Positions 7,270-15,422 of a DNA stretch of 39,430 bases are shown in pieces. Position 1 is the stretch's first letter. Every line of letters starts with the position of its first letter. The notes under the pieces are model-generated. The model was not told where the DNA came from and ran no database searches. It saw nothing but the letters and a program-made list of their open reading frames with translations. The position numbers and the translations under genes were made by a program. The stretch comes from a virus, in IMG/VR virus record IMGVR_UViG_3300050129_000187, positions 1 through 39,430 of that record; one strand, written 5' to 3'.

Positions 7270-9072
7270 TTACGGGGCGTAGTTCCTTACTCTGAGCTGG
7301 GTGACGATCGATTTCGCCAACAGGTCGCCGATTTGCTTGATCGCGGACTGGTCTGCCGGGAAGATGCCGCCGTTAATATTGATCACAATTTGTTGGCCCC
7401 CACCCGCGGCTCCGCCCATTTGGGAGAGCGGTACGACAGCCTCCGGACCGGCTTCACCGATCAGCGCCAAGGTCGGCTGCGTCACGAAGCCGCCATCCGC
7501 GAGCATGGGAATGTTGGGAATACTGAAGCCGAGATTGACGGCGGGCGTACCTAGCTTGGTGCCGGGGATGGCAATGGAGGGTATTGAAATGTGGAGCGCG
7601 TCGAGCGCATTGATGAAAGCGTTGATTGCACTGATGACGTAATCGACCCCGGTCTTCACTGTGTTTTGGATGGTGGTCCAAATGTTTCCGAGGAATGAGC
7701 CCATATCGGTCCATGCGGATTGCCAAATGGCGCTGACCTCATTGAGTGAGGAAGTAAAAAGGTTTTTAACCGTGTTGAAGGTGGCCGTGAAGAACGTAAC
7801 GATGCCATTCCAGATTGTCGCGGTATCGGTTGCGATGAGATCCCAATTGGAAACGACAACGCCAACAATAACTGCGACAACCGCGGCTATCGCGATCGCG
7901 AGACCGCCAAATGCAGCGCCTATCGCGACGACAGCGATGCCGACGACTGCTAACACAGCCACCAAAGCGACGAAGGCCAAGGTGCCCGCGATAATCGCTT
8001 CGGTGAGTTTAGGGTGCTCTTCCGCCCATGCGGTGATGGCTTGGATGATGGGCTCTAAATCCTTGGCAAGAGCGTCGAGCGCGGGCAAGAGAATATTGCC
8101 GATGGTGGTGCCGGTTGCCACGAGTTGATTTTCAAGTTGCGTGAGCGGTCCGCCCTCGGCAGTCGCAGCCGTCTGGGCCAAGCCTCCGACTTGGGCATTG
8201 AGCGCCTGCAATATAACGGCGTCGGCCTGAGAAGTATCGCCCACCGTGGCGAGATTCTTGATCATTGTCACAGTCGCTGCGGGAATATCGACGCCCGCTT
8301 GTCGTTGGAGCTGCTGCAATCCTGCGACGGGGTCGTTGAGCGCATTCGTGAGGATCTTCATCGCGTTCGGCATATCCGCCGTGGCCGATCCGGTGAACTG
8401 CTGCATCTTCGTCGCGAGGTCTGCGGACAGGATTGTCAACTGCTCGTAGTTCGGCGCGAGATTCTGGAACCCTAAGACTACCGCTTCGGAGGAAAGTGCT
8501 TGCTGCTGGCTGAACAGTGTCGTGGACTGGATCTGCTGCGCATAATCCTGAACCTGCGAAAGGGGAACGGACGAGCCGATATTTTTGAGTTCCTGCGAGA
8601 TGACCGCGGAGGTCTCGTCCCACTGCTGGGCGGACGCCACCGCGTCGCTCACGGCGCTCTCTATCGCGTAAAATGCGATGCCAGCGGCCGCGCCGACCGC
8701 CGCGAAGCCGCCGGCAGACGTAGTCGCTGTTTCTTCCGAAGACGCAGCAATTTCAGCATTGGCCTCCTCGATGACGGCGGAGGCTTCCTGAAACGAAATA
8801 CCTTCGGAGATGATAAGCTCCTGAATCTCCGCAACGTCGGTCTGCATGACCTCGGCGAGAAGGTCGACGGACTGCTGTTGGGAGAGCATCGCGTTCTGAA
8901 TCTCGCCGGTAACCTCATTGATCGTGAGGCCAACAGATTCGAATGAGTCGTCCGTAGCGGCGGCCGATGCCTCTGCGGCTTCGGACATCTGCGCCATGGA
9001 TTCGCTCACCTCATCAAAAGAAGCTGATGCCTCATCGATGGCAGAGATTACGATTTCGAGGTCGGATTCCAT
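7270..9072 (-). CDS. Tape measure protein
   Basis: A 600-residue protein, Ala/Gln/Ser-rich and helical at the N-terminus (1-340), with a long hydrophobic stretch at about 357-408 and the end motif IGEAGPEAVVPLSQMGG typical of tape measures. It sits after the G/GT chaperone genes and before the hub. By the usual ~1.5 angstrom per residue rule, the tail would be about 90 nm, which is short to medium for a siphovirus. Confidence 0.9.
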   Translation of the reverse strand: MESDLEIVISAIDEASASFDEVSESMAQMSEAAEASAAATDDSFESVGLTINEVTGEIQNAMLSQQQSVDLLAEVMQTDVAEIQELIISEGISFQEASAVIEEANAEIAASSEETATTSAGGFAAVGAAAGIAFYAIESAVSDAVASAQQWDETSAVISQELKNIGSSVPLSQVQDYAQQIQSTTLFSQQQALSSEAVVLGFQNLAPNYEQLTILSADLATKMQQFTGSATADMPNAMKILTNALNDPVAGLQQLQRQAGVDIPAATVTMIKNLATVGDTSQADAVILQALNAQVGGLAQTAATAEGGPLTQLENQLVATGTTIGNILLPALDALAKDLEPIIQAITAWAEEHPKLTEAIIAGTLAFVALVAVLAVVGIAVVAIGAAFGGLAIAIAAVVAVIVGVVVSNWDLIATDTATIWNGIVTFFTATFNTVKNLFTSSLNEVSAIWQSAWTDMGSFLGNIWTTIQNTVKTGVDYVISAINAFINALDALHISIPSIAIPGTKLGTPAVNLGFSIPNIPMLADGGFVTQPTLALIGEAGPEAVVPLSQMGGAAGGGQQIVININGGIFPADQSAIKQIGDLLAKSIVTQLRVRNYAP

Positions 9073-9078
9073 GAACGA

Positions 9079-9216
9079 TTAGGACTGGAGATACTTTTGT
9101 GCGGCATCGTAGACCGCTTTGCGTTGCTTGGCGCGATTATGTACGGCAATCCCCAACAACGCGGCGAACCCGATTGGGCCGCCTACAAATACGAGCAGAA
9201 TAAGAAATGTTTCCAT
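9079..9216 (-). CDS. Short single-membrane-helix protein
   Basis: A 45-residue open frame: METFLILLVFVGGPIGF begins a membrane helix (residues 3-25), followed by a basic tail (NRAKQRKAVYDAAQKY). It fits cleanly between the chaperone extension and the tape measure, ending 6 bases before the latter starts. The leader has CAATCATTTGCA before ATG, of the A/C-rich non-Shine-Dalgarno kind used by neighbouring genes. No homologue is recalled. It could be spurious, but its spacing and composition look genuine. Confidence 0.5.
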   Translation of the reverse strand: METFLILLVFVGGPIGFAALLGIAVHNRAKQRKAVYDAAQKYLQS

Positions 9217-9284
9217 TGCAAATGATTGATTCTTCGACCTTGCGACGCCTTCACTAAGCCATAGCTACGAAGAAAAAGCAAGGA

Positions 9285-9509
9285 TCACCCCTTGGCCTTT
9301 CGGTTCGTCTCCTCCGCTTCGCTTTGAAACATTCGCAAGAGATTCGTGACAAACCATTGCGGTTGGGATCGGTATTGCTGCCAATCCCAGCCCATGCGCG
9401 AACAAAGGAGGACGGCTTTAAGCTCAATCGGAAGGTAAGCACGCCCGAGAGCGAAGAAATCGTGCCAGATCAGCTCTGAGCTTGATCCTTCGCCTCCGTA
9501 AAATCCCCG
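9285..9509 (-). CDS. Tail assembly chaperone C-terminal extension (gpT part of GT), read by -1 frameshift
   Basis: The minus-strand frame -1 relative to gene 9470-9772 is open from 9509 to a TGA at 9287-9285, about 74 codons. It reads like real protein: ELIWHDFFALGRAYLP, then GWDWQQYRSQPQWFV and LLRMFQSEAEE, the pattern of gpT-like extensions in other siphoviruses. It has no ATG before residue ~40 and no ribosome site, so translation probably continues from the upstream gene by a -1 slip, plausibly at TTTT (9503-9500) where Phe can re-pair. The slip must lie between the frame's TGA at 9512-9510 and the upstream stop at 9472. Confidence 0.65.
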   Translation of the reverse strand, partial: RGFYGGEGSSSELIWHDFFALGRAYLPIELKAVLLCSRMGWDWQQYRSQPQWFVTNLLRMFQSEAEETNRKAKG

Positions 9510-9772
9510 TCAATGAGCTTCTTAATTTCCCTCTGAAGGAATGTGTAATCAGCGATGGGGAGTTCCCTGAGCTTTGCGGAGATGTTCTCTTTCGCGCCAT
9601 CGATAGAGACGATCGCGATTTCAGAGATTTTGGTTGCGAGCGCGGTCTTCGAAAGGCCGTTTTTCTCGCTGTCTTCGTTAAGGTCGAGGAATTCGCCGGC
9701 GGTGATGTACTCCTTCAATTCAACTGCGACGCCGGAAGGCGTGGTGACTGTTTTTGTTTTGCTTTCTGACAT
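9470..9772 (-). CDS. Tail assembly chaperone (gpG-like)
   Basis: A 100-residue acidic protein with YITAGEFLDLN near the N-terminus and ADYTFLQREIKKL near the end, as in many phage tail assembly chaperones that bind the tape measure during tail assembly. Position (between tail tube and tape measure) and the overlapping -1 frame with a gpT-like sequence support this strongly. The leader contains AAATCAACCAAAATCC, almost the same as that of the nested start at 16214. Confidence 0.8.
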   Translation of the reverse strand: MSESKTKTVTTPSGVAVELKEYITAGEFLDLNEDSEKNGLSKTALATKISEIAIVSIDGAKENISAKLRELPIADYTFLQREIKKLIDGDFTEAKDQAQS

Positions 9773-9801
9773 TATGGTGAGGATTTTGGTTGATTTTCGA
9801 C

Positions 9802-10806
9802 CTACGCGCTCGTCGCGGCGGTGTTTGTGGTCACGATATTCAACATCTCACTGTTGGCCGTAGAATACGTACCCTTCCACTTAATGGTTTGGTATACGAG
9901 ATCTTTGACCTTGATCGGCCGAGAGATGTCCGTGAAGTAGACCTGATCGAGCGTGATGTTCACGGTCGGATGCGACGGTACGACGCCGATACTGACATCC
10001 GTGTTCTGCAACACGATCGAGAGCGCCTGCGGCACGTTCGGCGTGGCGAGCGCGACCGTTTTGAAGTCGGCCTCGTTCTGCCAGATGGCCTCAAGCTGCC
10101 CCGTGACCGCGAATTCCTTGTTGAGGTAGTCGATCGGGGCGATACTGCCGAGCACGTCGTCATCTTCGATATTCGCGTTGATGGAGAGCTTGGCCGATTT
10201 GAGCGCAATCGCGGTCGCGCCGGAGAGTCCGGAGACCGAGGTCGCATACTTGAACGTCATGTACTGCGGGAGGAAGCGGTTCTCCGCAGCGATTGAAGGG
10301 CTGAAGGAGGACTGGGAGGCGCCTTTTTGCGCCTTTACGGAGAGAGAAAGCTCCGCGAACTTCTTGAGCTCCACGTCGAGGTCCATCTTGTGGATGACAC
10401 CCAGCGCGTGGGAATAATCGACGCCCGAAAGCGGATCGTGGATGAAGAGCGTGAGTGACTGATGCTGCGCCGATTCGGCGACCGTTGCCTTGTGGTCGTA
10501 TACGGTGGTCTCACCGGAGTGCGTGCTGTCTGCGCTCGCGCCGAACATCGAATACAGAATGAGCGGCAAGCTGAGATCGGTCATCGGGACTTTCAGCGTG
10601 CCTTCCGCCCAGTTCTTCGTGCGGAACTGGCCTACGGAATCTTCGATGATGCCGAATGCCTCGTCCTGCGTGACGTTCTCGTACTTTTCATCGAGAGATG
10701 CATCACTGAAGGGAAGCCAATGGTTGGCGGACGATATAGCCGTGCCACGCGTCACTTCTTTCGCGATGCCGATACTGAACCGTCGCCCTATGCCTTTTGC
10801 TGCCAT
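9802..10806 (-). CDS. Major tail tube protein
   Basis: A 334-residue beta-rich protein. It opens with GIGRRFSIGIAKEVTRGT, the start typical of phage tail tube proteins of this length, and ends with TIKWKGTYSTANSEML. It is followed by the chaperones and tape measure and preceded by connector genes. Only one tube-like gene and no sheath gene are seen, which argues for a long non-contractile tail. Confidence 0.85.
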   Translation of the reverse strand: MAAKGIGRRFSIGIAKEVTRGTAISSANHWLPFSDASLDEKYENVTQDEAFGIIEDSVGQFRTKNWAEGTLKVPMTDLSLPLILYSMFGASADSTHSGETTVYDHKATVAESAQHQSLTLFIHDPLSGVDYSHALGVIHKMDLDVELKKFAELSLSVKAQKGASQSSFSPSIAAENRFLPQYMTFKYATSVSGLSGATAIALKSAKLSINANIEDDDVLGSIAPIDYLNKEFAVTGQLEAIWQNEADFKTVALATPNVPQALSIVLQNTDVSIGVVPSHPTVNITLDQVYFTDISRPIKVKDLVYQTIKWKGTYSTANSEMLNIVTTNTAATSA

Positions 10807-10808
10807 AG

Positions 10809-11057
10809 TTAATCGTTCTTGGTTTCTGATTCATCGACCTTTTCCTCCGGATTCACCGGCTTCCGCTTTGCGAGATAGATTGCGTGCGCGTCCTCGCGCG
10901 TCGCCGCGCGGATCGTGATCGCCTGATACCCGTTCGCTTCGGGATAGAAATAGTCGTTCTCAAGAACTGACGCAGCGCGGGAATATGACGGCTGCACGTC
11001 CTTGTTGGCCGTCTCTGAACCGTCTATTTGTTTATTGGTTTTGTTGGGAATATCCAC
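10809..11057 (-). CDS. Hypothetical protein in the head-tail joining module
   Basis: An 82-residue hydrophilic protein starting at GTG (11057). Residues 34-70 (NDYFYPEANGYQAITIRAATREDAHAIYL) form the only region that looks folded; both ends are charged and probably disordered. It ends 2 bases before the tail tube start, so it is likely co-translated with it. Function unknown. Confidence 0.6.
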   Translation of the reverse strand: MDIPNKTNKQIDGSETANKDVQPSYSRAASVLENDYFYPEANGYQAITIRAATREDAHAIYLAKRKPVNPEEKVDESETKND

Positions 11058-11074
11058 GAATGTGGTGATGAGAT

Positions 11075-11539
11075 TTATTGCACTGCGGCCGGTACGAGGG
11101 CCTTTGCCTTAAGCGTAACGTACGCTGTTACATATGTCACGTTGTTGCTACTCACAGGTCCGGGAGGATCAAGAATCGCGGGATTCACGCCTCCCACGGC
11201 CATTCCTTGAAGCGTCACGTCGTTATCGAACACCTGAAGAACATTGTCGATGAGACCCTCTAAATAGGTCGGATCGGTCTTCGGGAGGTTATCAGGGGTC
11301 GTGACGACCATGATGTACCACGTATATTGGCGAAGGTTAGTTGCGACATCCTCGTATTCCGACGCGGCGACGGTGGGCGGGATAACGAGCGCTGCGGGGA
11401 ATTTTCCCCACGTGCGGTCGAGCGGATTGAGCTTTGTGAAATCGTCCGCTGCGACGGACCCGAGCGCCCCTGAAGCAACGAGCGACTGAAGATCATCGAT
11501 TATCGCCTGCTTGAGATTTTGAGCGAAGGTTTTATCCAT
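11075..11539 (-). CDS. Tail terminator / completion-like protein
   Basis: A 154-residue protein in the place where siphoviruses encode the tail terminator: after the HK97 gp10-like gene and before the tail tube. It opens with a helix (QNLKQAIIDDLQSLV) and has beta strands ending in VTYVTAYVTLKAKALV, in keeping with the terminator fold. It overlaps the preceding gene by 8 bases. Assignment rests mainly on position and size. Confidence 0.55.
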   Translation of the reverse strand: MDKTFAQNLKQAIIDDLQSLVASGALGSVAADDFTKLNPLDRTWGKFPAALVIPPTVAASEYEDVATNLRQYTWYIMVVTTPDNLPKTDPTYLEGLIDNVLQVFDNDVTLQGMAVGGVNPAILDPPGPVSSNNVTYVTAYVTLKAKALVPAAVQ

Positions 11540-12002
11540 TGGCTTGTGCGGCGATGGCCTCGTTTACCTGATTGAGCGCTTGGACGAAAAGCGTCTCGAT
11601 GTCCGGCTGCGCGGCGGCGACGATCCGCTCCATGAACGGATTTGCTTTTGTTCCGGGGTGATGAACGAGGGGACCGAAGACTTGCCCGGTAGCCGTGTTC
11701 GCAAGGACGCGTTTATTTACGGCCTTAATCTCGTGCGGACCCGTCCCAAACTCTACATACGGGGCGTAGCTCGCGCGCGGATACCAACGGGCCATGAGAT
11801 TCCCCACTTCGAACGCCCAGTTCTGCACAAGGTATCCGGTCCTTACGGGAACAGTGGCCGCGGTCGTGAACTTGGCGAGGACCGCCTGAGCCGCAACCAC
11901 GGCGCGCTGGATGATCGGCGTCGAAATCGCAGGATATTGTGCGAGCGCCTCTTGGAGCTGCGGAAGCTGGGGTATGGATACTTGGAAGGTTGCTCCGGGC
12001 AT
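11532..12002 (-). CDS. HK97 gp10-like head-tail joining protein
   Basis: A 156-residue protein with the HK97-gp10 pattern: a first helix ALAQYPAISTPIIQRAV, a central basic VPVRTGYLVQNW, YAPYVEFGTGPHEI (the hallmark YAxYVEFGT), and a final PFMERIVAAAQPDIETLF helix. Such proteins complete the neck to which the tail binds. It starts 4 bases after the connector gene stop, with leader TTTTCTAAACCC. Confidence 0.8.
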   Translation of the reverse strand: MPGATFQVSIPQLPQLQEALAQYPAISTPIIQRAVVAAQAVLAKFTTAATVPVRTGYLVQNWAFEVGNLMARWYPRASYAPYVEFGTGPHEIKAVNKRVLANTATGQVFGPLVHHPGTKANPFMERIVAAAQPDIETLFVQALNQVNEAIAAQANG

Positions 12003-12006
12003 GGGT

Positions 12007-12879
12007 TTAGAAAATATTGCCGACGCGACGGTAATTGTTAATGACGTTCAAATCGAATGCGTCGAGGCTGTCCTTCCACGAACTCGTCGCGCCCTGAATC
12101 GCTTCGCTGAGTTGCCCAGCGCTCTTTTTGCGTTTGAAGATTCTGACGACGAGGTTTTCGCACAGGTTCGTGAGATCGGCGGGAAGCTGGTGCGTCGCTC
12201 CGTCGCCGGCGTTCTGCCAGTTCACGGGGTATCCAGCGACATATGTCGCGCGGATCATGTTGTTGTAAAGCCCCGGAATCGAGCCGTAGACGCGGATGAT
12301 GCCCGCCCTCCCCATCTGGTCGAGCTCATATTGATCCTGAATGAAGCTCGTCCAGTTCGGCATGCTAGGGGTCCCGGAACGCCACTGGAAAGAAATGAGG
12401 CCGGAGATCTCGAACACTGCGCCGCTTTGCGTAACGCTCGCAGGTTGGCTCATCGTGAGCGCACCGTTGCTGCCGACGGTCGCGACGGTCGTCCCTTGAG
12501 GGAACAGTCCCTGAATGTTGTAGAGCGGCATTCCGGCGACGATGCCGGTGTAGGGTGCAACGGTCACGTTAGTTGATCCCTGCGTGAGATTGCCCGTGAC
12601 GATCAAATAGGTGACCGGGGAGTTTCTTAACACGAGCCGCTCCTGTTTTCTTCCTTGAGCGGTGTAGACCTCGTTCGTGTACGTCTTCTGCGCGAAGTGG
12701 CCGTCATTCGGATAAGACTCAAGGCCGGTCTTGCCGCACTCACGCTCGATGAAGTCCGTGGCGCCGTTAATCATGCGCATCAAAGCCGCATCGTTGTCCG
12801 GGATGATAATGTCGAGACGATCCTTTACACGCTGAAGAACTGTAAGCGCCCAAGGATAGACTTTTTCTTGAGTACTCAT
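12007..12879 (-). CDS. Head-tail connector (adaptor) protein
   Basis: A 290-residue protein. The N-terminal helix bundle (YPWALTVLQRVKDRLDII, DNDAALMRMINGATDFIERECG) and the C-terminal LCENLVVRIFKRKKSAGQLSEA helix are those of gp6/gp15-type connectors. They are separated by a beta-rich insert (residues 85-180) of a type that often decorates such proteins. Immediately followed by the gp10-like gene, as expected. Confidence 0.7.
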   Translation of the reverse strand: MSTQEKVYPWALTVLQRVKDRLDIIIPDNDAALMRMINGATDFIERECGKTGLESYPNDGHFAQKTYTNEVYTAQGRKQERLVLRNSPVTYLIVTGNLTQGSTNVTVAPYTGIVAGMPLYNIQGLFPQGTTVATVGSNGALTMSQPASVTQSGAVFEISGLISFQWRSGTPSMPNWTSFIQDQYELDQMGRAGIIRVYGSIPGLYNNMIRATYVAGYPVNWQNAGDGATHQLPADLTNLCENLVVRIFKRKKSAGQLSEAIQGATSSWKDSLDAFDLNVINNYRRVGNIF

Positions 12880-12880
12880 G

Positions 12881-13498
12881 CTAGTAATTAAGAATGAAGC
12901 CAGCCGGAGCGACGATGTTATCCGGCCTGCCTAGCGTGCGAGGAATTAGGTCGTGGCAGAATACGCAAAGCGTGATGCCGTTCTCAATGACAAATCGAAG
13001 GCGTGGAAAGTGAGCCCATGGGTAAATATGATGACCATTGAATGGGCCTGATTGTGTACCGCATCCAAAACAGCGGTACCCATCGCGCGTAAAAACCGCT
13101 TTACGCCATTCACGAGCCTCAATTCCTTTACGCACGAGTCTATTGATGGTTGTCTTTCCACCTTGCCAGAGATAACTTTTCGCACCACGTTGGGCGTCAC
13201 CGATTGTTCGCTTTTGTTCTGGTGAGTATGTATGCCCGAGCAATGCACAATGCCTGCTACAAAATAATTGCTCTGGATGAGCCGTCGTCTTCTGTTTCCC
13301 ACATCGTTTGCAGGTAATGATTACCGGGTGTTTGGGTTTAACACCTTTCATTGCAATGCTTATCTTTTTGCGTGTCTCCTCGGTGTGAGGACGACTCTTT
13401 CCCATACCAGCGCAATGGAGGCTGCAATACCGCCCGCGAGTGTGACCGGTTGTAAATGGCTCTCGGCAGTATTGGCAGAGCTTGTGATAATTCGTCAT
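12881..13498 (-). CDS. HNH homing endonuclease with NUMOD-like linker
   Basis: A 205-residue protein: two zinc-finger-like segments (CQYCREPFTTG...CSLHC and CKRCGKQ...CSRHC), repeated basic NUMOD3-like motifs (TEETRKKISIAMKG and SPEQKRTIGDAQRG) that would contact DNA, and an HNH domain (CFGCG, GHHIYPW, ENGITLC, FCH). It interrupts the head genes between the decoration-like protein and the connector. Like its paralogue at 5185-5742 it is AT-rich relative to its neighbours. Two hairpins sit just upstream of its start. Confidence 0.85.
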   Translation of the reverse strand: MTNYHKLCQYCREPFTTGHTRGRYCSLHCAGMGKSRPHTEETRKKISIAMKGVKPKHPVIITCKRCGKQKTTAHPEQLFCSRHCALLGHTYSPEQKRTIGDAQRGAKSYLWQGGKTTINRLVRKGIEAREWRKAVFTRDGYRCFGCGTQSGPFNGHHIYPWAHFPRLRFVIENGITLCVFCHDLIPRTLGRPDNIVAPAGFILNY

Positions 13499-13503
13499 TG
13501 ATT

Positions 13504-13553
13504 CGAGGGATCTTCCCTCGTGTCGTGGCCCTTACCTCACCGGAAGGGCCACG
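13504..13553 (-). promoter_or_regulatory. Tandem hairpins before an HNH gene
   Basis: In the minus-sense RNA a 10-bp stem (CGTGGCCCTT with AAGGGCCACG, 13524-13553) is followed by a 7-bp stem with a 3-base loop (13504-13520). The second ends 5 bases before the HNH start codon. No U-tract follows the first, so it is not an obvious terminator. Hairpins that hide the ribosome site are known to silence homing nuclease genes in T4; a similar role here is an inference. Confidence 0.5.
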
Positions 13554-13569
13554 GGAACGAAGGTTCGAA

Positions 13570-14025
13570 CTAGGTGTTCGAAACGTTCGAATCGACCGGC
13601 AATTGGCCGTTGTTGCCGAGAACAATCTGGGCAAAGCCGAGGATCGCCGGGGACGTGCCGCCGGTGAACGCCGGGGTGATAACCGTCCGAAGGTACTGCT
13701 TCCGATTAAGGTTGAGGCCTTCGATGCGGGCGACATTCTCCGCCGCCGCGCTTTCGCAGTTCAGCGTGAAGCCGATCACCGTTCCGGTGTTGTCGAGCGC
13801 ATTCGCATAGGTGCCGCCGCTCGTCGCGCACTCTTGGAGCGTCACCACGAGGGCCGCCGCCGAAGGAGAGCCCGACGTTACCGCGCCATAAGCGTAGATC
13901 ACGGCATTGTCCGCGCCCTCGGTGTTGACGGCGCTCCCGTCAACGGCGGTTGAGCCGCTGAAGGATTGCGGTGCGAGAGACGTACCGCCGACGATCTTGG
14001 TGTCGTCGTAAGGATTGTTGCGCAT
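13570..14025 (-). CDS. Capsid-associated (possible decoration) protein
   Basis: A 151-residue beta-rich protein following the major capsid gene. It has AVIYAYGAVTSGSPSAAALVVTLQE, then NRKQYLRTVITPAFTGGTSPAILGFAQIVLG, a pattern of small phage capsid decoration proteins. Leader CCAACAACACAATTGCA has no Shine-Dalgarno site. Decoration is inferred from position and composition. Confidence 0.6.
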   Translation of the reverse strand: MRNNPYDDTKIVGGTSLAPQSFSGSTAVDGSAVNTEGADNAVIYAYGAVTSGSPSAAALVVTLQECATSGGTYANALDNTGTVIGFTLNCESAAAENVARIEGLNLNRKQYLRTVITPAFTGGTSPAILGFAQIVLGNNGQLPVDSNVSNT

Positions 14026-14048
14026 TGCAATTGTGTTGTTGGCCCCTG

Positions 14049-14129
14049 CCTTCCCTCGACTTTAATCGGAAGGGACGAAACGCTGGCGCGCTTCGACGGG
14101 CGGTTTATTTTTCCATCCCCGCCCGGTCG
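14049..14129 (-). other. Hairpins between capsid gene and decoration-like gene
   Basis: The 146-base gap downstream of the capsid gene holds a bulged 10-bp stem (14094-14103 with 14119-14129) with an A-rich loop, and a 6-bp stem (CCTTCC 14049-14054 with GGAAGG 14068-14073). Neither has a U-tract. They might lower or stabilise downstream message so that the capsid is made in excess; otherwise nothing coding is seen. Confidence 0.35.
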
Positions 14130-14171
14130 CGCCGAGGAAATGGGCGCAGACCGGGAAGGGGGTTCACGAAA

Positions 14172-15401
14172 CTACGAAGCCGCCGTGTAGATGACGGTGA
14201 ACGCTTTGGGGAGCACGACCACGAATGCGTGGCGGTGCTTGTAGACGATGCCGCGCTGGTCGGCCAATGCGATCTCCTTGCCGCCGAACGTGCCTGACTC
14301 GAACTGCGCGACGCGGAGGTCGCCCTTGTCGCCGAAGGCGCACGCCTTGAGGTTGCCGAAGATGCCGAACGCGGTGTCCGCCTGAGAGCCGACGGTCGTC
14401 GCCGGGAGCCAGCGGTTCGTGAAGACCGGATAACCGGCCATCTCGCCCGCGGGCTTGATCGGGCCGCCGCCCGCTTCATCCTTCAGATTGCTGCCTGCGC
14501 CTGAAAGGAAGAGGAACGGAATGCCGGAACTCGAAGCGAGTTCTGATCGGACCGCTGCCCAGACAGTGCGGTGGAAGTACCACGCGGCGCCGTCCAAGAT
14601 CGATTCCTCCAAGGTCGCGATGACGTTCGCGGCATCCGTGACCGGATTGAACTTCGCATACGTCGTGTTGCCCGAAGACAACGTGTACGTATTGACGTTC
14701 GCCGTGTTCATGATGCCGACGAAGGGACCGGTATAGGCCGTGCCTGCGACGGTGCCGCCGCCGACGAAGCCTTGCTGGTCGATCATGTTCGCGAGCGCCT
14801 CGCCTGCCATCGCCATGAGCCAGTCCGCGAGCTGCACCGAGGCATCGGCCAAAAGGTCGTTGCCGACGGTGAATGCGAGCTGCCACTTGCGGGCGATGAG
14901 GACCGCCTGACCGAACGTGAGTCCGGTGACGGTTCCCGGAAGATCGACGCCGACATACGAACCGGTAAGGAAGGAGCCGGTGTAGTTGGGGATGCCCAAC
15001 TCATCGGTCTTCATCGGCCACTTCTGCGCTTGCTTCAGGATCGTACCGACCGAAGCGGCGATACGAAGGATCGCTGCCGCAACTTCCGGTTCGACCAAGT
15101 AGCCGCCGCGGTTGTCCTGTTCCTCGATGAGCGCTTCGTTGGCTTTCACCTTCAAAGCACCCTCGCGGTTGCCGCGGAAGACTGCCTGCACCTGCTTGGC
15201 GAAGGCCATCTTCTGGTCGGTCGTGAGGCCCGTGATGTCGAAGCCCTTGACGGAGCGTTCGGCCATCGCGGCTTCTACGACCTGACGTGCATTCTTGATG
15301 GAGATTTCATCCATCGCCGGGGCCAGCTTCTTCTCAAAGAAGTCGTTGAACCCCTCGGAGACGGTTTTTGAGACCACCTCTACGATTTGTTCTTTTTCCA
15401 C
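14172..15401 (-). CDS. Major capsid protein (HK97 fold)
   Basis: A 409-residue protein starting at GTG. An N-terminal helical delta-like region (about 1-100) precedes the HK97-type core: DNRGGYLVEPEVAAAIL, KWQLAFTVGNDLLADAS, ADWLMAMAGEALANMIDQQGFVGG, GAAWYFHRTVW, PVFTNRWLP and FGNLKACAFGDKGDLRV. These match phage capsids processed by a prohead protease, whose gene lies just upstream. Leader CCCACACCAATCAA, no Shine-Dalgarno site. Confidence 0.92.
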   Translation of the reverse strand: MEKEQIVEVVSKTVSEGFNDFFEKKLAPAMDEISIKNARQVVEAAMAERSVKGFDITGLTTDQKMAFAKQVQAVFRGNREGALKVKANEALIEEQDNRGGYLVEPEVAAAILRIAASVGTILKQAQKWPMKTDELGIPNYTGSFLTGSYVGVDLPGTVTGLTFGQAVLIARKWQLAFTVGNDLLADASVQLADWLMAMAGEALANMIDQQGFVGGGTVAGTAYTGPFVGIMNTANVNTYTLSSGNTTYAKFNPVTDAANVIATLEESILDGAAWYFHRTVWAAVRSELASSSGIPFLFLSGAGSNLKDEAGGGPIKPAGEMAGYPVFTNRWLPATTVGSQADTAFGIFGNLKACAFGDKGDLRVAQFESGTFGGKEIALADQRGIVYKHRHAFVVVLPKAFTVIYTAAS

Positions 15402-15422
15402 TTGATTGGTGTGGGAATAGGT

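Noticed and set aside
9254-9442. 62-codon minus-strand frame beside the chaperone
   Set aside because: It overlaps the better-supported GT extension in a different frame and is Arg-rich without structure.
13560-13600. tRNA-like GGTTCGAAC sequence
   Set aside because: The T-loop-like string is followed by no acceptor or anticodon stems and overlaps the end of a coding gene.
14571-15371. 266-codon plus-strand frame opposite the capsid gene
   Set aside because: Antisense to a confident HK97-type capsid gene and without a ribosome site or motif.
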